Source: Prosapia bicincta (taxonomy: Eukaryota > Arthropoda > Insecta > Hemiptera > Cercopidae). From it: a stretch of 64,000 nt of DNA. The translations under genes were made by a program, and so were the position numbers. A model generated the notes under the pieces. That model searched no databases, was not told the DNA's origin, and saw only the letters and a list, made by a program, of their open reading frames with translations. Shown in pieces: positions 12,441-24,168 of the stretch (its first letter is position 1; each line of letters opens with the position of its first letter). The stretch lies in the NCBI GenBank assembly GCA_036971475.1, contig JBAIZL010000005.1:177710386-177774385 (forward strand), given 5' to 3'.

Positions 12441-12979
12441 ACAACAGTAACCATCAATACAAACAGCCTAAATGACAAAATAAATGAATAAATAATATAA
12501 CAACTAAATACAGACCCAAAATATGACTTTAACACAAAATATAATCTGTTAAAGATATTCAGTATGTAATTGCTGTGTTTTATGTTATATAACATCTCAA
12601 ATTTTCAATGTTACTCATATTTATTGTCCTAAAATTATAACAGAAAACTTTATTTCTAACATTATACTCAAATGTAAATTAAAAAAATATTTATATATTC
12701 CATTATAATTTGTACAATTTGTCAACAGCTTTTCAAGTAATTTGTGTGTGCCGACTTCTAATGTTCTTGTTTACATTGTACAGTTTTTACATATATTTTA
12801 CATTTTTTTTAAAATCTAAAAAGTTGTACCTTTAGACCGGAATTGTAAAATATTATATTTACTTTTTATTTTAGATTTCTGTTATGTTAGATTTTTTTCC
12901 GTATTAAAATATTTATGCTTACTCAATATAAAAAAGTATAACAATATGTTTATAGCACAACCATTATACATTTCAAATA
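12441..12979. other. Intron, AT-rich, no gene
   Basis: Nothing recognised apart from T-rich runs. Confidence 0.5.
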
Positions 12980-14625
12980 CAGTAGAACCCCTCAAATCCG
13001 AACTAATTGGGGCTATAGCCTTTTCTCATTTGCAAAAGTTCCGATTTACCAAAAAAGCTCGGATTTCGGATTTGCTGGGTATTTTGTATCTAACAGAATT
13101 GCGTTTTTTTTATTAACAAACAACATGAGAGCATTCATTACATATTTCTGTATTAAAAATTAAAGTTTTCCAGTGCTACAAGTGAAAAGTCTTTAGAACA
13201 GCGCCATCACTCGAAAGTTTCTGTGAATAAAAAATTGATGAGGTATTTTTATGGTTTACACAAGAGAGACAGAATAGAGTTCCTATTAGTGGTCCATTAA
13301 TAAAAGAAAAGACATTACAGGTAAACAAATTTTTGAACAGTGATTCGGAATTTACTGCTAGCACTAGATGGTTGGATAGATGGAAGAGAAGACATGGAAT
13401 TAGACAACTAACAGTTAGCGGGGGGAAGTTTTCAGCTGATAATCTTGCTGCAAAAGAATATTTTGATAAATTCACAGAATTGATTTTGTCTGAAAATTAC
13501 TCACCCCAGCAAGTGTATCATGCGGACGAGACTGGATTGAATTTTAAAGGCCTTATTACTAAAAGTCTTGCTTCTAAAAAGGAATCTTCTGCGCCAGGCT
13601 TTAAAACAAGCAAACTGTGTCTCACAGTTTTGGCTTACAGTAACACGGTAGAAACCAATAAGCTATTACAGTAACGTGGTGGAAACCAATAAGCTACCAT
13701 TAATGGTGATTGGAAAATCTGCCAAGCCACGAGCCCTAAAAATATGAACTTTTATATGTGCTGCAGAACATGAAACTGAGCTACAGAAAAAAGCTTCTGT
13801 AAACTTTAATTCCAGAAAAAATTTAAGACGATTACAATAAAGGATGTAATTTACTGGATAGATGATTCCTGGAATAATATCAGTAACACTTTACTGCAGA
13901 AATCTTGGAAGAAGCTCTGGCCTAACCTCGAGTTTGTGGAAACACCACTTAGAACACGGTATGATGAAACTGAGCTAATTCAGGTCAATCAAAGAGTACC
14001 ACGATGTGAAGATGCTGAAGAAACTTGCCTGGAAGAGTGGACAGCAATAGATAACAATGAAGAATATACTGAGCATGCGATGACATCTATGATCCAGGAT
14101 CATCACGATGAGAGTGTAGCAGATAGTGATAGTAAGGAAAAAGATACCTCTACGAATGCTCTTACTCATGCCGACGCTCATGACATTGCGTCGTGTTACG
14201 TAGAACAACATGCACCTGGAACACCTGATGATGTTATGCTAATGCGACGAGGGCTCAACATCGCATTCTCGGAGAGATTTACATCTCTTCACCAGATGAA
14301 GATTACTGATTTTAAGTAAAAAATATAGTTAAGTGATTGTGTCTTTTCTTTTTAAGTGAAACGTATAGTTTAGTGTTTGTTTTTTTTATTTTACGGCCAA
14401 TAAATTCTATGTTAATGAAGTGATATAGTATTACAGTATAAGCCTTCGTATTATATCATGTTTTTACAGTGTCACTTCCAATATATTGCACATCTCAGTC
14501 CTGTTTTACGTAAGTAGCAAACCTTCAGTACATACTTCATTAAATTTTAGAGACTATTTTAAAATTTGGTTTTCATCAAATCATGTTCGGATTTTGCTGG
14601 GGTTCGAATTTGAAGGGTTCTACTG
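12980..14625 (+). mobile_element. pogo/Tigger-type transposon, internally deleted
   Basis: Left end CAGTAGAACCCCTCAAATCC at 12980 after TA; right end GGATTTG..-type inverse, ...GAAGGGTTCTACTG, at 14625. About 24 bp of inverted repeat match with few changes. The right target dinucleotide is AA rather than TA, a point change. Contains a transposase relic. Confidence 0.9.
13230..14319 (+). pseudogene. Tigger/jerky-like transposase, broken
   Basis: Frame pieces: a CENP-B-type DNA-binding part (VFLWFTQERQNRVPISGPLI, FTASTRWLDRWKRRHGIRQL), the first catalytic Asp in VYHADETGLNFKG, then SAPGFKTSKLCLTVLAYSN up to 13674. The segment with the second and third catalytic Asp (the IDN and MDQG blocks) is gone between about 13740 and 13830. 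The C-terminus resumes (KDVIYWIDDSWNNI) and runs 13936-14319 with acidic residues, ending MKITDFK, the usual end of this family. A 31-bp tandem duplication (13635 and 13666) breaks the frame in the middle. Confidence 0.88.
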
Positions 14626-14823
14626 AAGCGTTTTTTTTTTTTTTTAATTCGTATTATTAGCTCACACTCTTCTGATATGTATATCTTGTACAAATTTTCA
14701 ATCTTTAATAAAATAGGTTCAGTCAGGTTCAAATATATTTTTTTAAACCTATAGTGGATGACATTTGATGTTAATACAGTTTTTTTCAAATATTTATTAA
14801 ATAATTAACTTATTAAATTTTGG

Positions 14824-14897
14824 GGGGTCGAGCAGGATTTGAACTGAGAATCTTCATCTTCGAAGTCTAGCACGCCTTGGCACTGCGCCAACTTTCC
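14824..14897 (-). repeat. tRNA-like relic (possible tRNA-derived SINE)
   Basis: On the minus strand a GTTGGCGCAGTGCCAAGGCG A-box-like block is followed about 35 bp later by a GTTCAAATCCTGCTCGACC B-box/T-arm-like block. The acceptor stem does not pair properly and the anticodon arm is disrupted (CTAGACTTCGAAGATGAAG), so it is not a working tRNA. AAGGCG and CTAGAC hint at a Ser/Leu-type ancestor. Confidence 0.5.
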
Positions 14898-17800
14898 AAT
14901 ACCTAGAAATATTTTTCTCAAAGATGTATATGAATTTTATTCCTCCAACTGATTGTCGTCGAAACCTCCATTGGTACAACCTTAAACTGTTGCCATGGTT
15001 ACCACACATTATCATAAATAGTGCTCTAGGGTAACTAAAATTTAAAAAAAATTTATTAACCTCAGTAAGTAAATTTCTTTTATATTACTTGTTTACGATT
15101 CAAAACTGATTTTTGTCTATATTTTTTTGCTTATTATTTAATCACAAAACATTATATTACTCAGCTTTCTCAGATTTTTTAGTTTTGCATTTTCTGAAAA
15201 GAAAATATAAAAAAAAATACTCTTTTTCTGAACAAAAGACATTTTCTTACTGTAAATATAATTTTACATGTTTTGGTTATCTTGAAATTATTTATTTACC
15301 AAAATATTTTATTGCCCATTAGAAATGTTTGATACTAGAATTGTCCTGCAAATATTTTAATATTTGTCAATGGAAATAAAAATTTACTAGTAAAATATCT
15401 GAATTTTGATAAATCTATATGAATTTACATTTTTTGAGAAAAAATGTACTACCGTATAAATTGGTTCTTATTTAGTATTTTTTCAAAAAAAACTTGCAGA
15501 CCATGGAAAATAGGTTTACAGTTAAGAGGTTCAACATGGTTTCAAATCTATGCCAGGGGTTACACAAATAAAATTAAATGATTTCAATTCATAAACATTG
15601 TCAAACTTTTACTTTGTTCATTGAAAACAAAAATGGATAGTTGCTATTTAACACACACATGGAACTATATATAATCTCAATGATTTTTATATAACAGACC
15701 ACTATTTTTCACTACGATAAATTATACACCTATATTACAATCTGGTAAAGTATTTGGAGATAAGGTTGATTATAAATAAAATTATAAGTTTGTCAGTGTT
15801 TAAAACCAACGGATTAACCTATTAGGTTATGTTAAAACTATTTATTTTCTTTTTCATTTGTGAAAGAAAGTAATAAGTAGTAGTAGACATTTTTAACTGT
15901 CTTCATTACACATTGATGAAGATCAAATAGGGCTCTTGAAAACTTGTTGATCTGTAAGGTTTTTATAAATTTATTTTAGTTATAAGTTTGGCAATTCATA
16001 TTAAAATGCATAATAACAATATAATTTCTTTTTTAAAGATCGCAAAACTTGTAATGTCTGTAAAGATATATTTATGACTAAGAAAAATAAATTATTTTTT
16101 TCTACATCCTATACACTAATATAAAAAAAGTAATTGTGTTGTAAAAATTTAGAAAATTAAGATTTTTTTTGTAAAAAAACTTATAGAACCATGCTGTCTT
16201 TAAAACCAGTTTCTTAGTTTTTGTTCATCTTAAAAACCTAAACTGGTAATTGTTAGTAAGAATAAACAGCTGCAATAAGAATACTGTATCTGACATTGAT
16301 ATGTGAAAAGTATTTAGTTTTGACAAAAATCATATTATATAAGCTTTTAGGTTCATTTGCAATCCACATATTGCAACACTGATATTGTAATGATCTTATA
16401 ATACAAAATTCTTATTAAACTACACTATTTTCTACAAAAAACAGTATTGTTTAAAGTAAATGTTAATTGTAAAATAAGTCTAAAGAAACTAATTGGCAGT
16501 TTTTTGTATAAACCACCTAATTTTATTTAATATTTACTGTGTTTACCCAGTGGATTTATCTACATTTATTGTCTGTACAAAACTAATATCACTGAGAACA
16601 AGTTGTATGAGCTCAGCAGAAACTGACGTAAAATCCTTTTCATCATTGTGATATTGTACAATCAGTTTAACCATACACTTATCTCAGCAAAAATATATTT
16701 TTTTCAAATTAAAGAAAGAAAGAAGTCGCCTTTTTCCTGGTGCTTTTATTGCTATGATGCTTTCTTTACAGCACCAATATTTTACTTATTTTACCTTTAC
16801 ATTATTTATCTTGTTTAACAGTTGATCACACTAAGAATGTTAGTGTTTGGGCAAGGGGCAATACCTCTACATCAAATTAAAAAAAAAAAAACATTAAACT
16901 CTCTTATAAAACAGTTTCCTTTCATTATATTAGAACAAAATGTGTTGTGATAAATAAATTTAGAAAATGCTCAACCCTATTATTATTTGCCATCCACTAA
17001 ATGATTATTATACCACACAAAAGTCTTAATTAAATTAACATTTTAAGCAAGTACTAAAGCAAAATATTTTGTTTGAAATTATATGATGGCTGCATAAGGA
17101 AAAATAAATTCACCCATTTTATTTACATATTCACCCACTTTTATTTACAATATCAAATATAATTAAAAGCTTCTAGAAAGTACTATCTCACAAATATTTA
17201 ATTTAAAACTGGACTATTGCTGTTTAAGGAAGAAATAAATTTACTTATTTTATTTACAATTATTTATAAATGTCAGAGTGACTATGAGAGTAACTGAAAT
17301 ACGTATTAAAGTAATAATTATGCCATAGAACTGGGTTTCTTATCAAAAAGCTTGTTACCATCCGTTCAGCCTCTTCTGCTGAATAGAACTGTGCTCGATA
17401 TGTTTCATCTACATTTCTGTTAAATCTCTTCTTAGATATCATAGCATAGAACTGTTTTTTTCAATGGTCGAGAATTTTGCCTAGTGTAACAAGGCCATCT
17501 TATGTATTTGTTTTTCTGCTACATTAAGTTTTTAGGCATATATATTCAAGTATATTTTTCTGCTTTACCTAACATTACAATATTTCCCTTTGTTGACGTA
17601 ATTCAGAATGACTTTATTTTCAATACTCAAATACCTAAACAAAATAAAACTTAAGAAGTACTATTTAAGTTTTGAAAATGGAGTAATAATTCCAAAACGC
17701 GTCAATAAAGGAAAATATTGCAATGTTATGAAAGGTAAAAAAGTGTACTTGAATGTATATAAATATTTTTAACAGAAGTGAAGATGAGTATATTAGGTAT

Positions 17801-18390
17801 TTTTAGGTATTTTTTTTATTTTAATACATGTTTTATTCACAGTTAGCTTTTAATAATGTTACTGCTATAGGTTATAGTGTTATATTAAAGGCATTTGTAA
17901 CTTCCAGTGATGACAATATAACTATGACTTTTTAGTTTCTCTGTGTTTCCATGGGATTTTGAAAATTATAAATTTTTGCAGCATCACTGCCAGTAATTTT
18001 TTTTCAGTGTTGTTTAGTACCTTAGACACTGTCTGTCTTGCCAGGTTTTTTTTCTCAAAACTATTTAGTCCTCATTTATATATGTCTATATTTCCCAAAC
18101 TGATCAAAACATTTTTAGGTTTCAGAAGTCTATGACTATATCATTTTACACATATCAACTCATTTTTCCACTATATTAAAGTAATTTATGGTTTTTAATT
18201 CAAAATCTCCTTTTGTACTATAGAAAAGAAAAATGTTGTTATAAGAAGAGTAAAACAAAATTGCCGCTTTCATTTTATTTTCTTGAAACAGTTTTATAAT
18301 GAGGGCCACTCTTATTGCAAGTGCAATTTCATTCCCTTACAATAGTTTAGTTAAATAGTTCTAACATTTTTTTGTAAAATAAATTATATA
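14898..18390. other. Intron, AT-rich, no gene
   Basis: Nothing coding recognised. Contains the foldback repeat at 17536-17772 and a short repeated segment around 17100-17260 (TTATTTACAATAT-type blocks). Confidence 0.5.
17536..17772. repeat. Foldback (imperfect inverted repeat), ~90-bp arms
   Basis: Left arm 17536-17625 (CATATATATTCAAG, TTTACCTAACATTACAATAT, TTCCCTTTGTTGACG) matches the reverse complement of 17672-17772 (CATTCAAGTACAC, TTTACCTTTCATAACATTGC, TTTCCTTTATTGACGCG). The centre is about 45 bp. Likely a short non-autonomous foldback/MITE-like element; no target duplication confirmed. Confidence 0.75.
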
Positions 18391-18814
18391 CAGTATAGTC
18401 TCACTAATCCGGACTTGATGGGACCGGACCCTGTCCGGATCAACGAAAGCCCGGATTAGACGAAAAAGCCAAACAAATGCATACAATATGTGTTTTAGAT
18501 GGGGAAACATATTGAAATTGTAGTTTTAGTAAAATTGAGGCCTAAATATAGCTTACAGTACAGTATTTCATAGCTTATTTAGCAAAAAATTCTGTAATTG
18601 TAACAGAAAAAGTATGACATGAATAAATATCAAATCCTCTTTCTCGTTGAATAAATGTATTCCCATAAAGTTATTTACACTATACTGTATAAACACACAA
18701 AAAACTCAAACAAAAATGAAACTGAAACAAAAATAAACTCTAAAAAACTTAGTGAAAAAAGTCTGTAATGTTCTTTTATTTTAACGATGAATGATGTCGT
18801 TTCACAGTACGATC

Positions 18815-20281
18815 TCATAGGCGTTTCAAGGACAGTAGCTCCGCAGTTGACGTATCACTTTGTTTCGCAAAGTAGGTCATCAACCCCTCCAGCATTGCAG
18901 CCGCCTTATCATGAGTTGGGTTGACCGGTTCGTCTGTGTAGTCTTTCTCTTCCGAGCTGTCATTTTCTGCGTTTGCAGTGCACACCGCGACGATTTCGTC
19001 CTCGTTGAGCACTTGATAACCAATGTCATTATCACTGATCATCCACTCGGAAATATCAGTGTCTTTCAACTCGGCACAACCCTCCTATTGTTGAAAAATC
19101 CAAACAAATTCAGCGTCGTCATTAGTAGGTTGACTGTCGGTTTTTTCACTTTCCTGCGACATTTCAGGCCACAATTTTTTCCAGCTCTTTTGGAGTGTAG
19201 ATGGTTGAATTTCCTCCCACAATTCTGCAGCCATATAAATGACATCCTTTATAATCACTTTTTTAGAATTTCAATAAATTGTGTAGCTGGATCTGCTTCT
19301 TGTTGTTCCAAAAGCGATAGAATTAACTTTTTCCAATATCGCTGTTTTATCGCCTCTATCACGCCTTGGTCCATCGGCTGAATGAGAGCCGTGACGTTAG
19401 GAGGAAGAAATTTAGCAAAAATGTCACCATTACGCAATTCTTCTTCATTTGAGTGGCATTGGACATTATCAATTAGTAAAACCGCTTTTCGAGGGAGTTT
19501 TTTCTCTTTTAAAAACTTTTCTGTTGTTGGAACAAAGTTTTCATAAAACCAGTTCTTAAAAATTTGACTGTTCATCCACGCTGATTTTTGGAACTTGTAT
19601 TGGGCCGGTAGAACACTTAAATTTACATTTTTAAAAACCCTAGGCTTTGCGGATTTCTCTATCACCAAAAGTGGAAATTTTAGATCGCCAGAAGCATTGC
19701 TGCAGGGCAGCAAAGTCATACGTTCTTTCTTAACTTTATGGCCTTTTGCTACTGAATCTCATTTGCAGCTAAAGTTTTTTTTGGGAACATTTTATAATTT
19801 AATCCGGTTTTGTTAGTGTTGAACCTCTGACAAGGTTGTAAGTTTTCATCTCTGAGAAACTTGCCAAATTTGTCTTTGAATTTTTCACTGGCATCACTGT
19901 CACCTGACAAAATTTCACCACTTATTCTGAGTTGACGGATGCCGTGTTGTTCCTTCCACCGTGACAACCCACCCACACTGGCAGTAAAATTAGCGTCTCC
20001 TTTTAACTTTTCATTCAGTTTCAGCGCGATTGTTTGTAAATTTACACCCGATAATGGAACACCCTGTTTCCGTTGTTGGCAAAACCAAACATACAAAGCA
20101 TCATCTAGGGTTTCATTTTTTTGTTTTTTTAAAGTGCTTCTGCCACCTAAACTGTCTTTACTAACCATTTTTGCACAAAATCTTCAATTTCCTGTCGCTT
20201 TTTTTTCCAATCAGAAACCGTGTGTTTTCCCATGCCTAACTCTTTTGCAATTTTAGTAACTGACTTGCGTTTAGTCGCCAT
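18815..20281 (-). pseudogene. Tigger/jerky-like transposase, frameshifted
   Basis: Likely start ATG at 20281 (MATKRKSVTKIAKELGMGKH, pipsqueak/CENP-B helix-turn-helix). Continues in other frames as LDDALYVWFCQQRKQGVPLS and GGLSRWKEQHGIRQLRISG (second HTH), then the DDE domain: FNTNKTGLNYKMFPKKTLA, SAWMNSQIFKNWF, VLLIDNVQCHS and FLPPNVTALIQPMDQG. The first catalytic Asp (ADETGL in relatives) reads Asn here (TNKTGL), while the IDN and MDQG Asp residues remain. The acidic C-terminal tail ends at 18815. At least three frame breaks (about 20150, 19735, 19160), so inactive. Confidence 0.93.
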
Positions 20282-20521
20282 TTTCACTGAACACTGAACG
20301 AGACGTAAATAAAAAACACAGATCAATATCGCACTAGAATTAAATGACAACTGAGCAGATATCTTGCAAGAAGCAGTAAACGTGGCATCCATCCGACAAC
20401 ACAACTGACCTGACGCCAGACGGATAGACTGTCTATCCGTTTAGTCAGTGGTCTTTTATCTTTCGTTTATTGCAAGATGTCTCTGATGTCACGTGCGTTG
20501 TAGTGTTGGGAGATCTATTGT

Positions 20522-20652
20522 GAAATATTTTTTCAAAGAAGTTTTTCCTACTTTAATAGGCAAAAGAAACAAATAATATGGTAAATTCATATTTTAATGA
20601 ATAAATTATATTATTTGTCTATTAGAGTAGGAAAACCCCTTTGAAAAATAAC
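20522..20652. repeat. Palindrome nested in Tigger element
   Basis: The left arm TTTTTCAAAGAAGTTTTTCC and TACTTTAATAGGCAAAAG mirrors the right arm (reverse complement TTTTTCAAAGGGGTTTTCCT, ACTCTAATAGACAAATAATA). Arms about 60 bp, almost no spacer. May be a separate palindromic insertion inside the transposon. Confidence 0.75.
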
Positions 20653-20780
20653 AAATATAGATGTATAAAAATAAATATTTTTGTGGACGGCAGACTGATT
20701 GTGCACTGTAAAATACTATAACTAAACGAAAATTTTGGGCCGTCCGGATCATCGGAGACTGGATTAGCGAAACTGTACTG

Positions 20781-21568
20781 TATTCTCAAGTTAGATTTTT
20801 CGTATTTGCTCTTTGTTTACCAACTCATGGTATTTACACACTGACGCTATTTATATTTCAAGTGCTAAGAGTTTGTTGTCTTATTTTTTATTTAATTTTC
20901 AATGCAGCAGGATTCTAAAATTTGCTGTGCAAATTTAAAATATTGATTTTTTTTGTGTTTAAGGCAGACTTAAGACTTCCTTATGGGTAAAAAAACACAA
21001 AGTAAGTGAATTTTTTCTCAGATGTACAAAATATTGTTTGGCAAAAATATCAGTTGTTTGTGGTACCTATCATTTTGCAACATCTGTGTGTGGGTTTTAA
21101 CTGGGTAGTGATTTAATAACAAACAAATTGTTTACCTTATGTCCTAGTCTAAAATGGCATTTTGAAGTTTACAGATACATAACATTTGATTGATATGTAT
21201 GACAGAGAGTGGAAGTGATTGTTGTAACTGCAAAAGTTAGGTTTAGATTACAGATTTATTATATTTCTCAGTGAGAACATTGATGAAAATTTATTCTAGT
21301 GAATTAACTATGTACCAATCATTTAAAAAATTTCTGCTTCAAAATAAGGTTAAATTACTTATTAAAATATATCTTCGCCTTATTTTTCGTCATCTTAGTA
21401 TAAAGGAAACACCATTGTATGATTGTATTTATATTCATCTTAATCTGTAAGGTACAGAGCACTTATCAAGTTAACTTTATATTACTATCTTATTAAAGTT
21501 ATTTTAACCATGTAAGTTTATTTTTGGACAATGGTACAGAAATAAATTTTCCAAATTCTGTGTTGCAG
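20781..21568. other. Intron, no gene
   Basis: AT-rich, no feature recognised before the acceptor of the exon at 21569. Confidence 0.5.
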
Positions 21569-21679
21569 AAAGACAGTAGTTTGTCCTATCATAGATGTTA
21601 TATCAGATGAAACTTTTGAATACATTACTGCTTCAGACATGACTTGGGGAGGCTTCAATTGGAAACTTAATTTTCGTTG
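21569..21679 (+). CDS. GALNT: GalNAc-transferase exon: TWGGFNW segment
   Basis: Acceptor TGTTGCAG, donor GTAAGA. The 111-bp exon reads [20 protein letters not shown] then [18 protein letters not shown] across the junctions. VVCPIIDVI and GGFNWKLNF are standard GT27 blocks between the DxH motif and the Gal/GalNAc-T motif; the GGFNW segment lines the acceptor side of the active site in known structures of the family. It ends with TG of a Trp codon finished by the first base of 26863. A degenerate pogo-like element begins about 90 bp downstream. Confidence 0.95.
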
Positions 21680-21769
21680 GTAAGAAAATATAATTGCTTC
21701 ATTTATTTAATATTAAAAGCAAACAATCAGGCTTTAACACTATTAAAATTAATAGGCAATTAGCATATA

Positions 21770-23300
21770 CAGTGTAGCCTGTCTTAGACAGACCCTGTGT
21801 TAGGTGGAATCCCGTCTATCGCGGAAAACTTTAAAAGTCCCGACTGTCGCCTATTTAATTTACCTGGTTAATAACCTTCATAAGCCAGAAACTGTCTAAC
21901 GCGGAAGCGGAATAAGCAAAAGGATGAGTGATACGTATTTACTACGTCTTAGTTCTGCATAAGCTGGAAAATCTGATCATATAAATGCTGTAAAATATAA
22001 AGTTAAAATGACTTCCATTTAGATAAAGTACAGTTTATAATATATTTTTTTACCATAACAAAATTCACAGATAGGTCTGCTTATATGTAACGGATCCTAT
22101 TTATTTATGAGAACTCTGTAACAACGTTAAGGATTGCTGATATGCACAAGATAACGCAATGGTATACAAACATCCATAATTTACGATAGGCTATGTGTCA
22201 GCACTCGTTTCCTTCAAGATAATGCAATGAATGGTTTACAAACATCCACGGCCAGACATATTGATTGACATATTGAAAGGCAAGAGACCGCTTCATTCTA
22301 AAAGGCAAAAAACATGCGCAAATAGAAGAAAAAGAAGAAATTGAAGACGGACCAGTCGTAGAAAACAAAAAAAAAAAAACATTTGGCGAGGCTTTAATGA
22401 AAATTTGTGAGTAAGATTTCGCGGTACTTATTATCAGTCCAGAAATGCGTCACTATTTGTTACAACTAAAAACAATATCTGAAACACAAGCAAGTAAAAC
22501 TAACCTTTTAGAACAAAAGTCAATGCTAGATTTTTTCAAGCCTAATTGATTTTCTTTTATTTTTACGTAAGCCTACTATGTACAGTATTTAGCCTAAATA
22601 CAGTAAGAGGAAAAATATAGTTTTTAATAAATTGCATCATTAATTCATAAATATTGTTGACAAGTGTATAAATGTTTTAGTTTTATAGTTTTCTATTAAA
22701 AATGTTTTGTGGAGAAGGATAAAAGGATGCTGCATTAAAAGGTAAGATTTTTATTATGTAATGTAGGTTTTAACATTTTCTGTAGTGTGCATAGCCAACA
22801 CCACCTAGAAAACAAGGTTTGCGAGTTGTGACGTCACAGGGCACAGGCTGCAGGGTGTCATTAGGTAATCAAGATAACCGATATTACTGTTGAATGACGT
22901 TTATTTAGACGTTAAAATGTGATAATTTTCTTGTTATTTAAATACACTTGCTTTATATGTTGAAGTGTTATCTCTGTAGGAAATTAACAGTCAGTACTTA
23001 ATCGGAAATAAATAATTAAATTAAATACTGTATTAGAACAAATGTAGACACGATGACAATTAATTGTCCGTTATCTATGTGATATTGGTACAGCGCCATA
23101 CAGCTGATCAGTAGAAATAATAGTCTTATAGCTAAGAATCCCCACGGCCTACCCTCATCCCAACGCTAAAAATAGACGGGCAAACGTTTCGTGATGGTAT
23201 TACCATCATACAGTACACTACTACTGTATAAGCCAGAAACCTGTCTTAGACGGAATAAAATGCCGGTCCCAATGGATTCCGGCTTAAACAGGTTTCACTG
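21770..23300 (+). mobile_element. Degenerate pogo/Tigger-like element
   Basis: TA then CAGTGTAGCCTGTCTTAGAC at 21770; right end GGCTTAAACAGGTTTCACTG at 23281-23300 followed by TA. The terminal ~25 bp match with several changes, and a further ATAAGCCAGAAACCTGTCTTAGACGGAAT-like block (split here: ATAAGCCAGAAACC, TGTCTTAGACGG) repeats inside the right end (23231-23256). A short plus-strand C-terminal transposase relic at 22430-22548 reads ISPEMRHYLLQLKTISETQA then LLEQKSMLDFFKP and a stop, like the usual Tigger tail. The rest of the transposase is lost. Confidence 0.82.
22430..22548 (+). pseudogene. Tigger transposase C-terminal relic
   Basis: About 40 residues ending SMLDFFKPN and stop. The spacing and the DFF-type ending match the tail that follows the acidic region in Tigger transposases; no DDE residues remain. 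Confidence 0.55.
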
Positions 23301-24168
23301 TATCAAGGCCCTTATGGGTACTACCGGCTTCTATTAAAAAACAATGAAAATTTGTTATCGTTTTATATATGACTTTAAAAAAAAGTAGTTTAACTTGACA
23401 GTTTTCCTTAGGGTATATATTTACAGAATGTTTTATTATGATAGCTATCTTATAAATAAGTTATTTCACCTAATTTATTTTTTATACGAAGACATGCTAA
23501 TTATATATCTTTCCTACATTGTAAACTGATAATTAATGTGACATTCTTTAAAGGGCAAGAGAATGTGGTATTGACACATATAGGGCAGCTTTAACGGTCT
23601 ATGCAATTAAAAGGAATATAACAAAGGTCAGCTTATGGAGCATCTCATATGACTGCCATACTCTACAAAGTTTATGAAATAATCTTCTTGAAAAACTAAA
23701 ATTGTGCACTGTTGTTAACACCCACACATTTTCATTTATCATTTATTTTGTACTTGTAGGATTTACTTCATTTCTAATTTGTGTGTGTCTAAACTCTTTT
23801 AGCCCTAACTTTAATTAGTTTTTCATATCTAATTTTTATGTACGTTAAAAAAACATTAGGCCTAACTGTTATTAGTTTTCTTATTTTTAATATTAGTAAA
23901 CATTACCTCTAAATCTTATTAGTTTTTTTTGTTTCTGTTGTGTGGGTCTAAAAATCACTATGGCCTTGTCATTCATTCTCATAAAAGTTGTAATTGTTTA
24001 TTTTGTTCTTTCTTTAGGTGTTTTTTGTAATAAGAGAATTGAGAATAGAAATAGAGTGGAGAAAATGACAATAAAGAAATCATTTTTTTTTTTTAATCAA
24101 TGTAATTTGTGAAAACATTTTTGTTTATGAAAATAAAAAGATTGTGGAAAAATGCCACTTTTGAAATA
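23301..24168. other. Intron, no gene
   Basis: AT-rich, no feature recognised. Confidence 0.5.

Larger units (their letters stand above)
18391..20780 (-). mobile_element. pogo/Tigger-type transposon, near full length
   Basis: TA at 18389-18390, then CAGTATAGTCTCACTAATCC; the right end is GGATTAGCGAAACTGTACTG at 20761-20780 followed by TA. 2,390 bp. Transposase on the minus strand, broken by frameshifts. A ~130-bp palindrome lies at 20522-20652 within the right part. Confidence 0.95.

Noticed and set aside
14824..14897. Functional tRNA gene.
   Set aside because: Acceptor and anticodon stems fail to pair; kept only as a tRNA-like relic.
17260..17442. Minus ORF MISKKRFNRNVDETYRAQFY.
   Set aside because: Superficially protein-like but short, isolated, with no recognised family or splice context.
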